DNA of 38,999 nt from Microcystis elabens FACHB-917 (GTDB taxonomy: Bacteria > Cyanobacteriota > Cyanobacteriia > PCC-6307 > Cyanobiaceae): contig NZ_JACJSZ010000030.1 in assembly GCF_014698445.1 (NCBI RefSeq), positions 1-38,999 of the forward strand. Reading direction: 5' to 3'. Both the position numbers and the translations under genes were made by a program. The notes under the pieces were generated by a model. The model worked only from the letters and a program-made list of their open reading frames with translations, ran no database searches and was not told the DNA's origin. The number at the start of each line of letters is the position of its first letter. Position 1 is the first letter of the stretch. Positions 24,444 to 32,126 of this stretch are shown piece by piece.

Positions 24444-26728
24444 TTACAAGCCTCAACTTGATTCGAAACATCGGCCGTTTTGACTCTTTTACGACGACGA
24501 CACAGCTTGCACCATTGACACTCATCTACGCAGAGAACGGACGTGGCAAAACGACACTATCAGCAATTCTAAGATCGCTTGGGACAGGTGATCCTGTCCC
24601 AATTAGCGAACGACGCAGACTCGCCGCACAACACCAACCTCATGCGATTTTAACCTGTACAGGGGCTCAACCAAATGCCATCTTTCAGAATGGAGCTTGG
24701 AACCGTACTCTGCCTGAAGTGCTGGTCTTCGATGATGTCTTCGTAGATCAGAATGTTTACTCTGGCCTCGTTGTGGGGAGCGTCCATCGGCAAAATCTTC
24801 ACGAACTGATCTTAGGGTCACAAGGAGTGACGCTAAATCAGCAACTCCAAACTCTCATCGCTCGGATTGAACAACACAATGCGGATCTTCGGCGCCTCGG
24901 TAGCCTAATCCCAGCCGCTGAACGTGGCGCATTGTCTGTGGATGAGTTTTGTGCTTTACCGGCGATTGCCAATATTGACCAAGAGATTAAAGCTGCTGAA
25001 CAGAATCTTGCCGCGAGCCGTCAGCAAGATCCGATTCGAAACACGCCAGACCTGTCTCTACTAGACCTTCCTGAATTTAATCTCGCTGCATTAGAAGTTG
25101 TTTTAAGCTCTGGATTGGCTGATCTTGACGCCGCCGCCGCCGCTAGCGTTCAATCACATCTGCAAAGTATAGGAATAAACGCAGAACACTGGGTTTCCGA
25201 CGGTATGGCACGCCAGAATACCGTTTCTGATGCTGGGAGAAACGCCTGTGTTTTTTGTGCGCAGGATCTTCCAGGCTCACCGGTGTTCTCTCATCACCGC
25301 GCATTTTTTGGGAAAGGCTATCGCGAACATCAGCAAAGTATTCAGGCCGCTGCGGCACACTTCAATCAAACGCACTCGCCAAGTGCTACTCTGCAGTTTG
25401 AGCGTTCATTTCGATTATTAACTGAAGGATGTGATTTTTGGGTAGCTTTTGGAGAGATCCCCGTCTTCAGTCTCGACACTGTTGCAGTGACGGCCGAATG
25501 GACTGCAGTTCGTGGTCAGATTGCGACTCTACTTGCTCAAAAACTGGCAACACCATTGGATGCTGTTTCAATTCCTCTAGAAACGAGAGCAGCGGTTGAT
25601 GCCTTCACCATGCGGCAGAGGGAGATTTCGGCACTGAATAGTCAAGTTTCTGCAACAAATCAGACGATCGCAGCGATTAAGCAGCAGGCGGCCACAGCAA
25701 ATACGGCGACTACTGTGGTTGGGCTTTCCCGGTTGAACGCAACAAAAGCACGTCACGCTCCTGCGACCAATGCCCTGTGTCAAAGCTACCTTTCTGAAAA
25801 ACAGGCAAAGGCTGCAACCGAACAGCACCGAGATCAGGCAAGACAAGCGCTTGAACAGTATCGAATTCAAGTTCCTCCCTCATACGAGACAGCGATAAAC
25901 AGATACCTTCGCTGCTTCAATGCCAACTATCATTTGGAAAGAGTTCAGGCAGTAAACACACGCGGCGGGCCTGCCTGTACATACAATGTTGTGGTCGATT
26001 ATACTCCTGTGCCGGTAGCCGGCGGCAGTCCACAGCCTGGCAAGCACTCTTTCCGAAATGTGTTAAGTGCCGGTGACCGTAATACACTCGCTATCGCCTT
26101 CTTCCTTGCCTCAATCGATTTGGATCCGAGCCCGGCCACCAAGGTTGCCATTATCGACGATCCCGTTTCGAGTCTTGATGAGCATCGTTCCCTGACAACC
26201 GTCCAAGAGGTGCGTCGACTGCTCACACAGGTTGCTCAGGTGGTGGTTCTTTCTCACAGTAAACCATTTCTTTGTCGGACTTGGGAAAGCATCACAGCTG
26301 CACAGAAAGTAGCGCTGCAGGTTGTGAGACATAGTTCTAGTTCCATCGTCACTACTTGGGATGTCAATGCCGATTCAGAGACTGAAAATGATCGCAGGCA
26401 TGAGATTTTGCGTGACTACTTAGCTACTGGTGGACAGAATGAGCGTGAGGTCGCAGCGGCTATCAGGCCCTGTCTTGAGGCATTCTTCCGAGTTGCTTAT
26501 CCTGAACACTTTCCAGCAGGTCAACTTCTTGGCCCATTCCGAGGGATATGTGCTCAACGAGTGGGGACTTCCCAGCAGATCTTGTCACAAGCAGCCATCG
26601 ACGAACTCAGGGACCTTGTGGACTACGGGAATCTCTTTCATCACGACACGAACCCCTCTTGGGCGACGGAGACAATTAACAGCACTCAGCTTGAGGGCTT
26701 CGTTCGTAGAACACTTGACTTCGCTTAA
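24440..26728 (+). CDS. SMC-like ATPase of the PrrC/RloC (AAA_13) type
   Basis: 762 residues. ABC-type ATPase with Walker A ENGRGKTTLS (residues 32-41), a long coiled-coil-like middle, signature LSAGDRNTLAIAFFL (about 536), and Walker B VAIIDDPVSSLDEH (Asp573-Asp574). In the middle lies CVFC (Cys270, Cys273), like the zinc hook of RloC and Rad50. The C-terminus has R676-x3-E680 and a distal HH (734-735, in NLFHHD); PrrC anticodon nuclease uses Arg-x3-Glu and a later His, but with shorter spacing (about 32), so nuclease activity is only a possibility. It lies between hsdS and hsdR, the place PrrC takes in the prr locus. Codon use is A/T-richer than the host. Start overlaps the hsdS stop by ATGA. 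Confidence 0.82.
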   Translation: MITSLNLIRNIGRFDSFTTTTQLAPLTLIYAENGRGKTTLSAILRSLGTGDPVPISERRRLAAQHQPHAILTCTGAQPNAIFQNGAWNRTLPEVLVFDDVFVDQNVYSGLVVGSVHRQNLHELILGSQGVTLNQQLQTLIARIEQHNADLRRLGSLIPAAERGALSVDEFCALPAIANIDQEIKAAEQNLAASRQQDPIRNTPDLSLLDLPEFNLAALEVVLSSGLADLDAAAAASVQSHLQSIGINAEHWVSDGMARQNTVSDAGRNACVFCAQDLPGSPVFSHHRAFFGKGYREHQQSIQAAAAHFNQTHSPSATLQFERSFRLLTEGCDFWVAFGEIPVFSLDTVAVTAEWTAVRGQIATLLAQKLATPLDAVSIPLETRAAVDAFTMRQREISALNSQVSATNQTIAAIKQQAATANTATTVVGLSRLNATKARHAPATNALCQSYLSEKQAKAATEQHRDQARQALEQYRIQVPPSYETAINRYLRCFNANYHLERVQAVNTRGGPACTYNVVVDYTPVPVAGGSPQPGKHSFRNVLSAGDRNTLAIAFFLASIDLDPSPATKVAIIDDPVSSLDEHRSLTTVQEVRRLLTQVAQVVVLSHSKPFLCRTWESITAAQKVALQVVRHSSSSIVTTWDVNADSETENDRRHEILRDYLATGGQNEREVAAAIRPCLEAFFRVAYPEHFPAGQLLGPFRGICAQRVGTSQQILSQAAIDELRDLVDYGNLFHHDTNPSWATETINSTQLEGFVRRTLDFA

Positions 26729-26751
26729 CGCCCTTAATCGGAAAATCAATC

Positions 26752-26958
26752 ATGACCACTCTATGCGAGCACAAAACTGTCCATCCCCCAAATCCCGTCT
26801 ACGGTGAGGTAACAGTCTTAACCGCATTAGTCCGGCTTAAAGCTAAACAGGCTAAGTACGATCTAAGCTCGCGCAATGAGTTAAAGAGCGAAATAATAGA
26901 CATTTGTACCACGGGAAAGCCTGGTGCTGCGCTCGCTGCTCAACTAAAAAGTCGATGA
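26752..26958 (+). pseudogene. Remnant resembling the 5' end of hsdR
   Basis: An open frame of 68 codons. Its first 19 residues line up without gaps with the start of the intact HsdR at 28077: M-x-T-x-x-EHKTV, then Tyr17 and Glu19 in both. At DNA level GCGAGCACAAAAC is shared exactly. Beyond residue 20 the similarity ends (VTVLTALVRLKAKQAKYDLS...). I read it as a decayed hsdR start left where hsdR once followed the ATPase, with the block 26960-28060 later placed between. It could also be an unrelated small gene whose start happens to match; the frame is open and A/T-rich like the ATPase. Confidence 0.5.
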
Positions 26959-27014
26959 AAGCGGCAAGAATGATGACCGGCCCTATTCTCCCATCCCCCG
27001 ATTATCCCAGCTAG

Positions 27015-27392
27015 CTGGTTTCCATTAAGGCCCGCATCCAATCCGCCCGGATCTCCGCCACCCGCGCCGCCAACCGTGGACTGATCCTGCTCTACTGGGA
27101 CCTCGGCCGCGGCATCGTTGAGAAGCAGCAGGCCTTGGGATGGGGAAAATCAGTGGTGGAGCGATTGTCCGCCGATCTGCAGGCGGAGTTTCCAGGCGCC
27201 AGGGGCTTCTCCGCCAACAACCTCTAGCTGATGCGGCAGTTTTATTCGGAATACAGCGCTTCTGAGGTTTTGATTGCCGCCCCTCTTGAGGCTGGCCTGC
27301 TGGAAGCTTCAGATCTTGAACAGCCTGTTCAAGATCTCCCGGATCGCGATCAGCGCAGAACCACTTTACACCCACGAACAGGATTATATTGA
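27015..27392 (+). pseudogene. DUF1016 (YhcG-type nuclease) N-terminal remnant
   Basis: Reads KARIQSARISATRAANRGLI then LLYWDLGRGIVEKQ and GWGKSVVERLSADLQAEFPG, a close match to the DUF1016 N-terminal helical domain (family: putative PD-(D/E)XK nucleases, often beside type I restriction systems). An in-frame TAG interrupts at the point NNL*LMRQFYSEYS (about 27226), and the C-terminal nuclease domain is absent: after APLEAGLLEASDLEQPVQDL the frame ends at 27390-27392. There is no start codon before the first helix. Clearly dead. The palindrome at 27311-27337 lies in its 3' part. Confidence 0.82.
27311..27337. repeat. Palindrome copy 1 flanking the DUF4160/DUF2442 pair
   Basis: AGATCTTGAACAG and CTGTTCAAGATCT around a single C: a perfect 13-base inverted repeat (27311-27337). 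A second copy, identical over a 23-base core except one base, is at 27949-27971, 636 bases on. The two frame the gene pair 27412-27938. Confidence 0.9.
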
Positions 27393-27411
27393 TTGATGCT
27401 ATCCTTCAGAG

Positions 27412-27669
27412 ATGCCAGTCATCAGTCGCTTCCTCGGGATTGCCATCGCCATCCTGTATCGGGATCATGATCCACCCCACTTCCATGCCATCTATGGTGA
27501 GTATGAAATCACAGTCACCATTGCTGATGGCGTCGTCACAGGCCAATTTCCAAGACGAGCGCCTTCTCACGTGCTGGAGTGGTATCAGCAGCATCGCGAC
27601 GAGTTGATGCTGGATTGGGAGCGAGCACGATGTCGCGAGCCCCTGTTTCCGATTGCACCGCTTGAGTAG
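27412..27669 (+). CDS. DUF4160 protein, probable toxin partner
   Basis: 85 residues. The N-terminal IAIAILYRDHDPPHFHAIYG is the DUF4160 hallmark (hydrophobic strand, then Asp-His-Pro-Pro-His-Phe-His). The rest (ITVTIADGVVTGQFPRRAPS, then HVLEWYQQHRDELMLDWERA) completes the short family. DUF4160 and DUF2442 genes are commonly paired, and are suspected to be a toxin-antitoxin system; neither activity is established here. Start ATG at 27412, followed 20 bases after its stop by DUF2442. Intact while its neighbours on both sides are remnants or restriction genes. Confidence 0.88.
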   Translation: MPVISRFLGIAIAILYRDHDPPHFHAIYGEYEITVTIADGVVTGQFPRRAPSHVLEWYQQHRDELMLDWERARCREPLFPIAPLE

Positions 27670-27689
27670 TTCTTTCCCTGGAGGCTTTC

Positions 27690-27938
27690 ATGCTTCACGT
27701 CACCTCGGCTCAAGTCACTTCAGGTCATTGTCTCGTCCTTCAGTTTGACGATGGCACCCATGGCGAAGTCAACCTGTCCGCTGAGCTCACAGGCCCCATC
27801 TTCGAAGAGCTTCTGGATCCTGAAAACTTCAAACAGGCCTACGTGGATCCCGAGCTTCGCACCGTCTGCTGGCCGAATGGTGCCGACTTCGCGCCGGAGT
27901 TTCTGAAACGTCTGGTCCTGGCCAAGCAGCTCGTCTGA
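27690..27938 (+). CDS. DUF2442 protein, probable antitoxin partner
   Basis: 82 residues, full length for DUF2442. Motifs: a strand-turn-strand start (HVTSAQVTSGHCLVLQFDDG), then VNLSAELTGPIFEELLDPEN and CWPNGADFAPEFL, the diagnostic WPNGADFxPE block. Always short and usually next to DUF4160; it likely binds and neutralises its partner or DNA, by analogy. Begins 20 bases after the DUF4160 stop, same strand. The second palindrome begins 11 bases after its stop. Confidence 0.9.
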   Translation: MLHVTSAQVTSGHCLVLQFDDGTHGEVNLSAELTGPIFEELLDPENFKQAYVDPELRTVCWPNGADFAPEFLKRLVLAKQLV

Positions 27939-27948
27939 AACCGCCAAA

Positions 27949-27971
27949 TCTTGAACAGCTTGTTCAAGATA
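27949..27971. repeat. Palindrome copy 2 flanking the DUF4160/DUF2442 pair
   Basis: ATCTTGAACA (27949-27958), GCT, TGTTCAAGAT (27962-27971). It differs at one base in the centre from the core of copy 1 (27313-27335). It may serve as a bidirectional terminator, a protein-binding site or the boundary of a small mobile cassette. Confidence 0.9.
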
Positions 27972-28076
27972 TTCCCCTGCCGATGCGCTGGGCCAGCCTG
28001 GCTGGATCCGCAATAAGCTATGGGCTGAGTCAGAGCGGCTGTGCGCCCCATGACATCAGCCCATCGGGCTCCATAG

Positions 28077-31034
28077 ATGCCCACCCCCGGCGAGCACAAA
28101 ACCGTTCAGTCCCGCATCCTCGCCTATGCCGAGGCGATCGGTTGGACTGTGGTGCCTCGGGCTCAGGCTGAACAACGGCGCGGATTTGCCTCCACCAGCT
28201 CGCCCGCCGAACCCGCCACCAGCACTGCCCTGTACTTCGCCGACCTGCTGGAAGCCCAGGTTCGCGCCTTCAATCCCCGCTACAACGACGAACCCGGTGC
28301 CCTGCTGCGCCGGCTGCGGCAATTTCAGGCCACCATCCACGGCAACCGCGACTTTGTGGAATTGCTGCGCAACCGCGGCACCTTTGTGGACCAGGCCGAG
28401 CAGCGCGAACGCGACCTGATCCTGATCGATTACGACGACGCCTCCAGGCCAGCAGAGGCGCGCCGCAATGTCTACGAAGTCACCGAAGAGTGGGCCTTTC
28501 ACAACGGCCACTACGGCACCCGCGAAGACGTTGTTTTTTTGATCAACGGCATCCCGGTGCTGGTGATCGAATGCAAGAACGCCGATAAACAGGAGGCCAT
28601 CGCCCTCGGTGTCGATCAAATCCGCCGCTATCACCAGGAAACGCCAGAGCTGTTCATCAGCCAGCAGCTGTTCACATCCACCGATGCGATCGGCTTTGTC
28701 TATGGCGTGAGCTGGAACACCGTGCGCCGCAATCTGTTCTCCTGGAAGCACGACCAGGTGGGCAACTTCGAATCCAAGATCCAGAGCTTCTGCGCCATCC
28801 CCCAGCTGCTTGGCTTTCTGCAGCACTACATCGTGTTCGCCGAGAAAGACGAAGAACTCAATAAATACATCCTGCGTCAGCATCAGACCGCCGCCGTGGA
28901 GGCCGTGCTCGAACGCGCCCTCTGCTCCACGCGCACGCGCGGGCTGATCTGGCACACCCAGGGCAGCGGCAAGACCTACACGATGATCAAGGCCGCCGAG
29001 CTGCTGTTCCGCCTGCCCGTCGCCGACAAGCCCACCGTGCTGTTGATGATCGACCGCAACGAGCTGGAAGATCAACTGCTCAAGAACCTTACCGCCCTCG
29101 GCCTGGGCAATGTAGAGCACGCCAGCAGCATCGCCCGCCTCAATCAGCTGCTCGCCTCCGACTACCGCGGCATCATCGTGTCGATGATCCACAAGTTCCG
29201 TGACATGCCGGCGGATCTCAACACCCGCCGCAACATCTACGTGCTGATCGATGAGGCGCATCGCACCACCGGCGGCGATCTCGGCACCTACCTGATGGCA
29301 GGCCTGCCCAATGCCACCTTCATCGGCTTCAGCGGCACCCCGGTGGATCTCACCGCCTACGGCAGAGGCACCTTCAAAACCTTCGGCAAGGACGACCGCA
29401 AGGGCTACCTACACAAATACTCGATCTCCGAAAGTATCGCCGACGGCACCACCTTGCCCCTCTACTACCAGCTCGCTCCCAGCGCGCTGCTCGTTCCTCA
29501 CGACACGCTTGATGCCGAATTCCTCTTGCTAGCCGAAGCCGAAGGCATCGCCGACATCGAGGAGCTTAACAAGATCCTGGAACGAGCCGTCAACCTCAAG
29601 AACTTCCTCAAGGGCCAGCCCCGCATCCAGCAGGTGGCCCGCTTTGTGGTGAACCACTTCCTCAGCAACGTCGACCCGCTCGGCTTCAAGGCCTTCCTGG
29701 TGGCGGTGGACCGCGAAGCCTGCGCTCTCTACAAGCAGGCCCTCGATGCGATCTTCACCGAGCTGGGCCTGCCCACCGACACCGCCCAGGTGGTGTTCAC
29801 CGGCAAAAACAACGACAAGCCGCTCCTGAAGCAGTACCACCTCGATCCCAAGCAGGAACGCCAGATCCGCAAGAGTTTCGGCAAACTCGATCAGCTGCTC
29901 AAGATCCTGATCGTCACCGAGAAACTGCTCACCGGCTTCGATGCACCGGTGCTGTATGCGATGTATCTCGATAAACCCCTGCGCGATCACACCCTGCTGC
30001 AGGCCATCGCCCGCGTGAACCACCCCTATGAAAACGAAGCGCTGGAGATGGTGAAGCCCCATGGCTTCGTGCTCGATTTTGTGGGCATCTTCGACAAGCT
30101 GGAAAAAGCCCTGGCGTCCGACAGCGATGAGATCAACGCCATCGTCAAAGACATCAAGCTACTCAAGCTGTTGTTCCAAAACAAGATGGAGCAGCACGCG
30201 CCCGCCTATCTCAGCCTGATCCGCCACAACTTCAACGACCGTGACGTTGACGCGCTGATCGAGCACTTCCGCGATCCCGAGCGCCGCAAGGCCTTCTTCA
30301 AGGAGGTGAAGGAGATCGAGATGCTCTACGAGATCATCTCCCCCGATCCCTTCCTGCGCCCCTTCATCGAGGCCTACACCAGCCTCTGTGCCATCTACGC
30401 CGTGGTGCGAAAGGCCTATGCCCGCACGGTCACGGTGGATCGTGAATTCCAGCGCAAAACCAGTGCGCTGGTGCAGGAGCACATCAGCACCCCCGGCATC
30501 GGCGAGCCCGCTGAGCTCGTGGCCATCACCAGCGACACGATCCAGCTGATCAAGTCGCGCCAGGGTGGAATGTCCCGCAAGGTGATCAACCTGGTGAAGA
30601 GCATCGAGAGGGCCGCCCAGGACCAGAGCGACGACCCCTACCTGGTCGCCATGGCCGAGCGGGCCCGCACCGTGCAGGAGAACTTCGAGCAGCGGCAAAC
30701 CAACACCAGCGAAGCGCTCGACCAGCTGCTCGCCGAACTGCGCGACAACGACGCCCGCAAACAGGAGCAGGCCGCCAAGGGCTTCGATGGCCTCACCTTC
30801 TTCGTGTATCGCACCCTGCTCGGCGCCCACATCGCTGATCCGGAAGCCGTGAGCACGCGAATCCGAGACGCCTTCCTGGCCCATCCCAATTGGAAAACCA
30901 GCGAATCGGCCCTGCGCGAACTGCGCCAGCAGGTCACCTTTGCCCTCGTCAGCGCCTGCGACAAGCTGGAGCAGGTCACCCCCCTGGTGGAGGAGCTGTT
31001 CACCGTGCTGGCCAAGCGCGATCGGCTGACATGA
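28077..31034 (+). CDS. hsdR: Type I restriction endonuclease subunit HsdR
   Basis: 985 residues, full length and open. The N-terminal nuclease domain has the PD-(D/E)XK core PVLVIECKNADKQEA (Glu165, Lys167). The translocase follows: Walker A HTQGSGKTYTM (296-300), VLIDEAHRTTGGDL with DEAH at 392-395, GFSGTPVDLT, and later helicase motifs TGFDAPVLYAMYLDKPLRDH and LLQAIARVNHPYENE. C-terminal helical region binds the HsdM2S complex. HsdR cuts unmodified DNA at a distance after translocation, but only with HsdM and HsdS. Start ATG at 28077, TTG/ATG alternatives are poor. GC-rich, host-like codon use, unlike hsdS and the ATPase. Followed by ygjP with an ATGA overlap. Confidence 0.95.
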   Translation: MPTPGEHKTVQSRILAYAEAIGWTVVPRAQAEQRRGFASTSSPAEPATSTALYFADLLEAQVRAFNPRYNDEPGALLRRLRQFQATIHGNRDFVELLRNRGTFVDQAEQRERDLILIDYDDASRPAEARRNVYEVTEEWAFHNGHYGTREDVVFLINGIPVLVIECKNADKQEAIALGVDQIRRYHQETPELFISQQLFTSTDAIGFVYGVSWNTVRRNLFSWKHDQVGNFESKIQSFCAIPQLLGFLQHYIVFAEKDEELNKYILRQHQTAAVEAVLERALCSTRTRGLIWHTQGSGKTYTMIKAAELLFRLPVADKPTVLLMIDRNELEDQLLKNLTALGLGNVEHASSIARLNQLLASDYRGIIVSMIHKFRDMPADLNTRRNIYVLIDEAHRTTGGDLGTYLMAGLPNATFIGFSGTPVDLTAYGRGTFKTFGKDDRKGYLHKYSISESIADGTTLPLYYQLAPSALLVPHDTLDAEFLLLAEAEGIADIEELNKILERAVNLKNFLKGQPRIQQVARFVVNHFLSNVDPLGFKAFLVAVDREACALYKQALDAIFTELGLPTDTAQVVFTGKNNDKPLLKQYHLDPKQERQIRKSFGKLDQLLKILIVTEKLLTGFDAPVLYAMYLDKPLRDHTLLQAIARVNHPYENEALEMVKPHGFVLDFVGIFDKLEKALASDSDEINAIVKDIKLLKLLFQNKMEQHAPAYLSLIRHNFNDRDVDALIEHFRDPERRKAFFKEVKEIEMLYEIISPDPFLRPFIEAYTSLCAIYAVVRKAYARTVTVDREFQRKTSALVQEHISTPGIGEPAELVAITSDTIQLIKSRQGGMSRKVINLVKSIERAAQDQSDDPYLVAMAERARTVQENFEQRQTNTSEALDQLLAELRDNDARKQEQAAKGFDGLTFFVYRTLLGAHIADPEAVSTRIRDAFLAHPNWKTSESALRELRQQVTFALVSACDKLEQVTPLVEELFTVLAKRDRLT

Positions 31035-31342
31035 CCCTCTGCGCCAAGCAGGCCTTCAAGCAGCGCGTGCGTCACTGGGCCCGCCAGCTCGATGTGCCCA
31101 TTGCCTGGCTGGCCGTGCGGCCGATGCGCCAGAAGTGGGCCTCCTGTTCCACCAGCGGCCACCTCCACTTCAGCGCCGATCTGCTCAGCCTCGATCCCAC
31201 CCTCTGGGACTACGTGATCGTGCACGAGCTGCTGCACTTCAGCGTGCCCAACCACGGCCGGCTCTGGAAAGCTCTGATGCGCGCCCACCTCGGCGATTGG
31301 GAAGCCGCGGAACAGCGGTTGCAGCACGAGGCCAGGCAATGA
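31031..31342 (+). CDS. YgjP/DUF45-type metallopeptidase domain protein
   Basis: 103 residues, about half of typical YgjP proteins but keeping the core. The zinc motif is VIVHELLHFSVPNHGRLWKA (His-Glu-x-x-His, about residues 67-85, with the third His in NHG). The preceding RPMRQKWASCSTSGHLHFSADL is the family's 'MrsrWGSC' signature. It is in the SprT-like group. YgjP genes commonly sit just after hsdR in type I loci, as here, overlapping by ATGA. Substrate not known; role in the restriction system unproven. Short N-terminus suggests a compact variant. Confidence 0.85.
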   Translation: MTLCAKQAFKQRVRHWARQLDVPIAWLAVRPMRQKWASCSTSGHLHFSADLLSLDPTLWDYVIVHELLHFSVPNHGRLWKALMRAHLGDWEAAEQRLQHEARQ

Positions 31343-31863
31343 GCCAGCAGATCCTGATCATCGCAGGCCCGAATGGTGCCGGCAAAACCACATTTGCTCG
31401 CTCATTTCTGCCGCGAGAGGCAGGTTGTCTGCGCTTCATCAATGCCGATCTGATTGCCGCCGGCCTCTCGCCCTTTGCTCCCGAAACGGCAGCGCTGAAA
31501 GCAGGCCGCCTGATGCTCAGCGAGATCGAGGATTGCGTCAAGAAAACCGAGGGTTTTGCCCTGGAAACCACCCTCTCAGGAACAGGCTATCAACGCAAGA
31601 TCCGCCAATGGCGATCACTTGACTACTCGGTGAGCCTCTACTTCCTCAGCCTGCCCAACCCCGAGCTGGCCATCTCCCGCGTGAAGGAACGGGTGCGGCA
31701 AGGGGGGCATTCGATCCCAGAAGAGGTGATCCGTCGCCGCTTTGCCGCAGGTCTTCGCAACTTTGAAACCATCTATAAAAAAGAGGTGGATGACTGGATC
31801 AAGTTCAACAACATGGGCGATCAACCCATCTTGTTAGAATGGGGCGAAGAAGTACGGCCATGA
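31339..31863 (+). CDS. Zeta-toxin-like P-loop kinase
   Basis: 174 residues. P-loop IIAGPNGAGKTTFARSFLP (residues 7-25), then FINADLIAAGLSPF (about 34-47), a motif of zeta/PezT-like kinases, and a later lid RRRFAAGLRNFETIYKK. Zeta toxins phosphorylate UDP-N-acetylglucosamine and block cell-wall synthesis; smaller relatives like this one are common as defence or TA partners without a proven target. ATGA overlap with ygjP and with the next small gene, so three genes in a row are translationally coupled to hsdR. Intact. Confidence 0.85.
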   Translation: MSQQILIIAGPNGAGKTTFARSFLPREAGCLRFINADLIAAGLSPFAPETAALKAGRLMLSEIEDCVKKTEGFALETTLSGTGYQRKIRQWRSLDYSVSLYFLSLPNPELAISRVKERVRQGGHSIPEEVIRRRFAAGLRNFETIYKKEVDDWIKFNNMGDQPILLEWGEEVRP

Positions 31864-32126
31864 AAGACATCAGCGAAGCCACCAATCCAGCCCTGCGGGG
31901 CTCCCTTGCTGCCTTGCGGCGTGCGGCCGAAGAGGCGCGCCGCATCGCCATCCAAACCGGTACTGATCTGATTGTGTTCCGCAATGGGGAGATCACCCGC
32001 ATCCCTCCCCAGGCTCTCGCCGAGCCAGCAACCCCTGCCGCGCCTGCCAACGCTCAAGCGGCATCGCCAGATCAGCAGCCTCCGGCTCGCTTTCCAGCTT
32101 TCGCAGCAGCCGTTGATCCTGAGTGA
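31860..32126 (+). CDS. Small partner of the zeta-like toxin, probable antitoxin
   Basis: 88 residues from ATG at 31860, overlapping the toxin stop by ATGA. First 55 residues are a compact helix-strand unit (LRGSLAALRRAAEEARRIAI, then QTGTDLIVFRNGEITRIPPQ). The tail is Ala/Pro-rich and low-complexity (PATPAAPANAQAASP). Small genes of this sort follow zeta-like kinases in cyanobacteria, so an antitoxin role is likely but inferred. The 3' 134 bases are shared with the convergent PIN gene at 31993-32487, so one of the two ends may be secondary. The tail may owe its composition to that. Confidence 0.62.
   Translation: MKDISEATNPALRGSLAALRRAAEEARRIAIQTGTDLIVFRNGEITRIPPQALAEPATPAAPANAQAASPDQQPPARFPAFAAAVDPE

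Noticed and set aside
28056-29261. Open frame of 401 codons antisense to hsdR
   Set aside because: Antisense to conserved hsdR motifs; no protein family recognised.
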